Assembly (NCBI GenBank): GCA_958450325.1
Contig: OY288257.1
Coordinates: forward strand, 36,057,018 to 36,121,017
DNA: 64,000 bases
DNA from: Agrostemma githago
Lineage: Eukaryota; Streptophyta; Magnoliopsida; Caryophyllales; Caryophyllaceae
Direction of reading: 5' to 3'
Part shown: piece by piece, positions 63,320 to 64,000 of the stretch
How positions within the stretch are numbered: the stretch's first letter is position 1
Layout of the letters: the number at the start of each line of letters is the position of its first letter
Notes under the pieces: generated by a model
Told to the model about the DNA's origin: nothing
What the model saw: the letters and a program-made list of their open reading frames with translations, nothing else
Databases searched by the model: none
Position numbers and translations under genes: made by a program

Positions 63320-64000
63320 ATTGTAAACAAGTTTCAAGCGGTGGTGTAACTTGAACGAGGTCGGTGAAGCTCATCTCTTAGTTCCTAGTTGTGGTCACTA
63401 CAGGTTTTCGTCCTAAAAAGCCCACCCTAACCGATATCAGGACCAATCGACCTCTTCGCGGTAAGATCTTTAGGGACACGCGGAGAGATCCTCGATTGAC
63501 GCTCCGACCGCCTAACGCGTACCTCGCGGGAATAATAAGCGGATAGTTCCGAACGGACGGTGTGACACTCGTCTCCCCAGACCATTGTCAATACCTAAGT
63601 AAGGACTATTCGTGGGAGGTAGCCTACCCTAACCTACCCGAGTCTGCATCCTGTATGAGTGTATGCGTTCCTAGTTATGTGTAGCGTGTTTGAACAATCC
63701 AACCCAAATAAAACACTAAAAATCTGGATTCAACCACGCCAACATATTCAACCACACCCAACTCCGTTTTCGAAAATATCTCATCTTTCCAAAACGATTT
63801 CTTAAACACCGATACTCCGATCAAGTCATGATTTCTAAAAGAGAAAAAAAAACAACACGTTTCGAGACGCCGTTGTCATGGCAAATTTTACACTCGATGT
63901 TTTAAAAAAAAAACATACATTTTTTAACGCCGTCACATGGCTAAAATGAAACCCGTCAAACAACAAATACCGTTAACACTAGCGAGACTCCCAATTAATG
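63320..64000 (+). other. Leader of element H
   Basis: No gene is visible up to the window edge. By analogy with A and B, gag would start beyond it. Confidence 0.6.

Larger units (their letters stand above)
61165..64000 (+). mobile_element. Element H: tRNA-Arg-primed LTR element, 5' part only
   Basis: The 5' LTR (61165-63298), primer site and about 680 bp of leader are present before the window ends. The LTR start TGTAGACACCC and the primer site place it with the Tat/Ogre group, but most of its LTR is diverged from A, B and D. The left flank ends CCGTT, the expected target duplication. Confidence 0.8.

Noticed and set aside
63093..63374. GC-rich open frames at the end of the H LTR
   Set aside because: Overlapping frames in all phases of a GC-rich LTR end containing the primer site; composition artefact.

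Overview
The window is nuclear DNA from a flowering plant, most likely a eudicot. It holds one intact host gene with plant-type introns, a calcium-dependent protein kinase (CDPK). Around it are plant retroelements (Tat-type and Athila-like Ty3-gypsy, a Ty1-copia trace, a LINE) and Stowaway-like MITEs with CTCCCTCC termini. The Retand-like Tat elements with internal tandem repeats recall Caryophyllales, but the sequence does not settle the species. There are no prokaryotic genes, tRNA genes, rRNA genes or CRISPR arrays.

Layout. 1-32318 is a nest. Element A, a minus-strand Tat-type element with decayed gag-pol, runs off the left edge. Element C (3646-11482, plus strand, Athila-like, non-autonomous, target duplication CCCAC) sits inside A's antisense gene. 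Element B (19704-30005, plus strand, Retand-like with only a miniature gag, target duplication CCGGT) sits inside A's 5' LTR. A itself lies in or against a LINE remnant (32319-33764). Next come a Tat LTR fragment (33765-35171), a copia tail, a MITE and the CDPK gene (36058-42778, minus strand, 7 exons, about 543 aa). The 4.4-kb first intron of that gene carries several MITEs. 43479-58257 is element D, a complete 14.8-kb relative of A. Its two LTRs are 2547 bp each with about four differences, its target duplication is ATAAC, and it landed in a MITE. 58437-64000 is a pile of LTR fragments, the 5' end of a second Tat-like element (G) and the 5' part of another tRNA-Arg-primed element (H) that runs off the right edge.

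How the parts work together. A and D read, in element sense: LTR, tRNA-Arg primer site, gag, protease, RT with dual RNase H, integrase, then a gene on the opposite strand for a plant-mobile-domain (PMD) protein, polypurine tract, LTR. The antisense gene has its own TATA box, an intron and an AATAAA signal. B has lost the capsid, pol and the PMD gene but keeps several noncoding blocks.

Most notable signals. (1) Quartets of 10-20 bp palindromes with core CYCG-NN-CGRG lie just upstream of the TATA box in two unrelated LTR families and inside the PMD intron; their flanks often covary between copies. (2) The noncoding region between the PMD gene and the 3' LTR carries motifs complementary to the element's own primer-binding site. 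(3) A second primer-site-like motif and a small hairpin with compensatory changes are conserved in the LTRs. (4) The antisense PMD gene is self-contained. Coordinates were read by eye, so boundaries may be off by a base or two.
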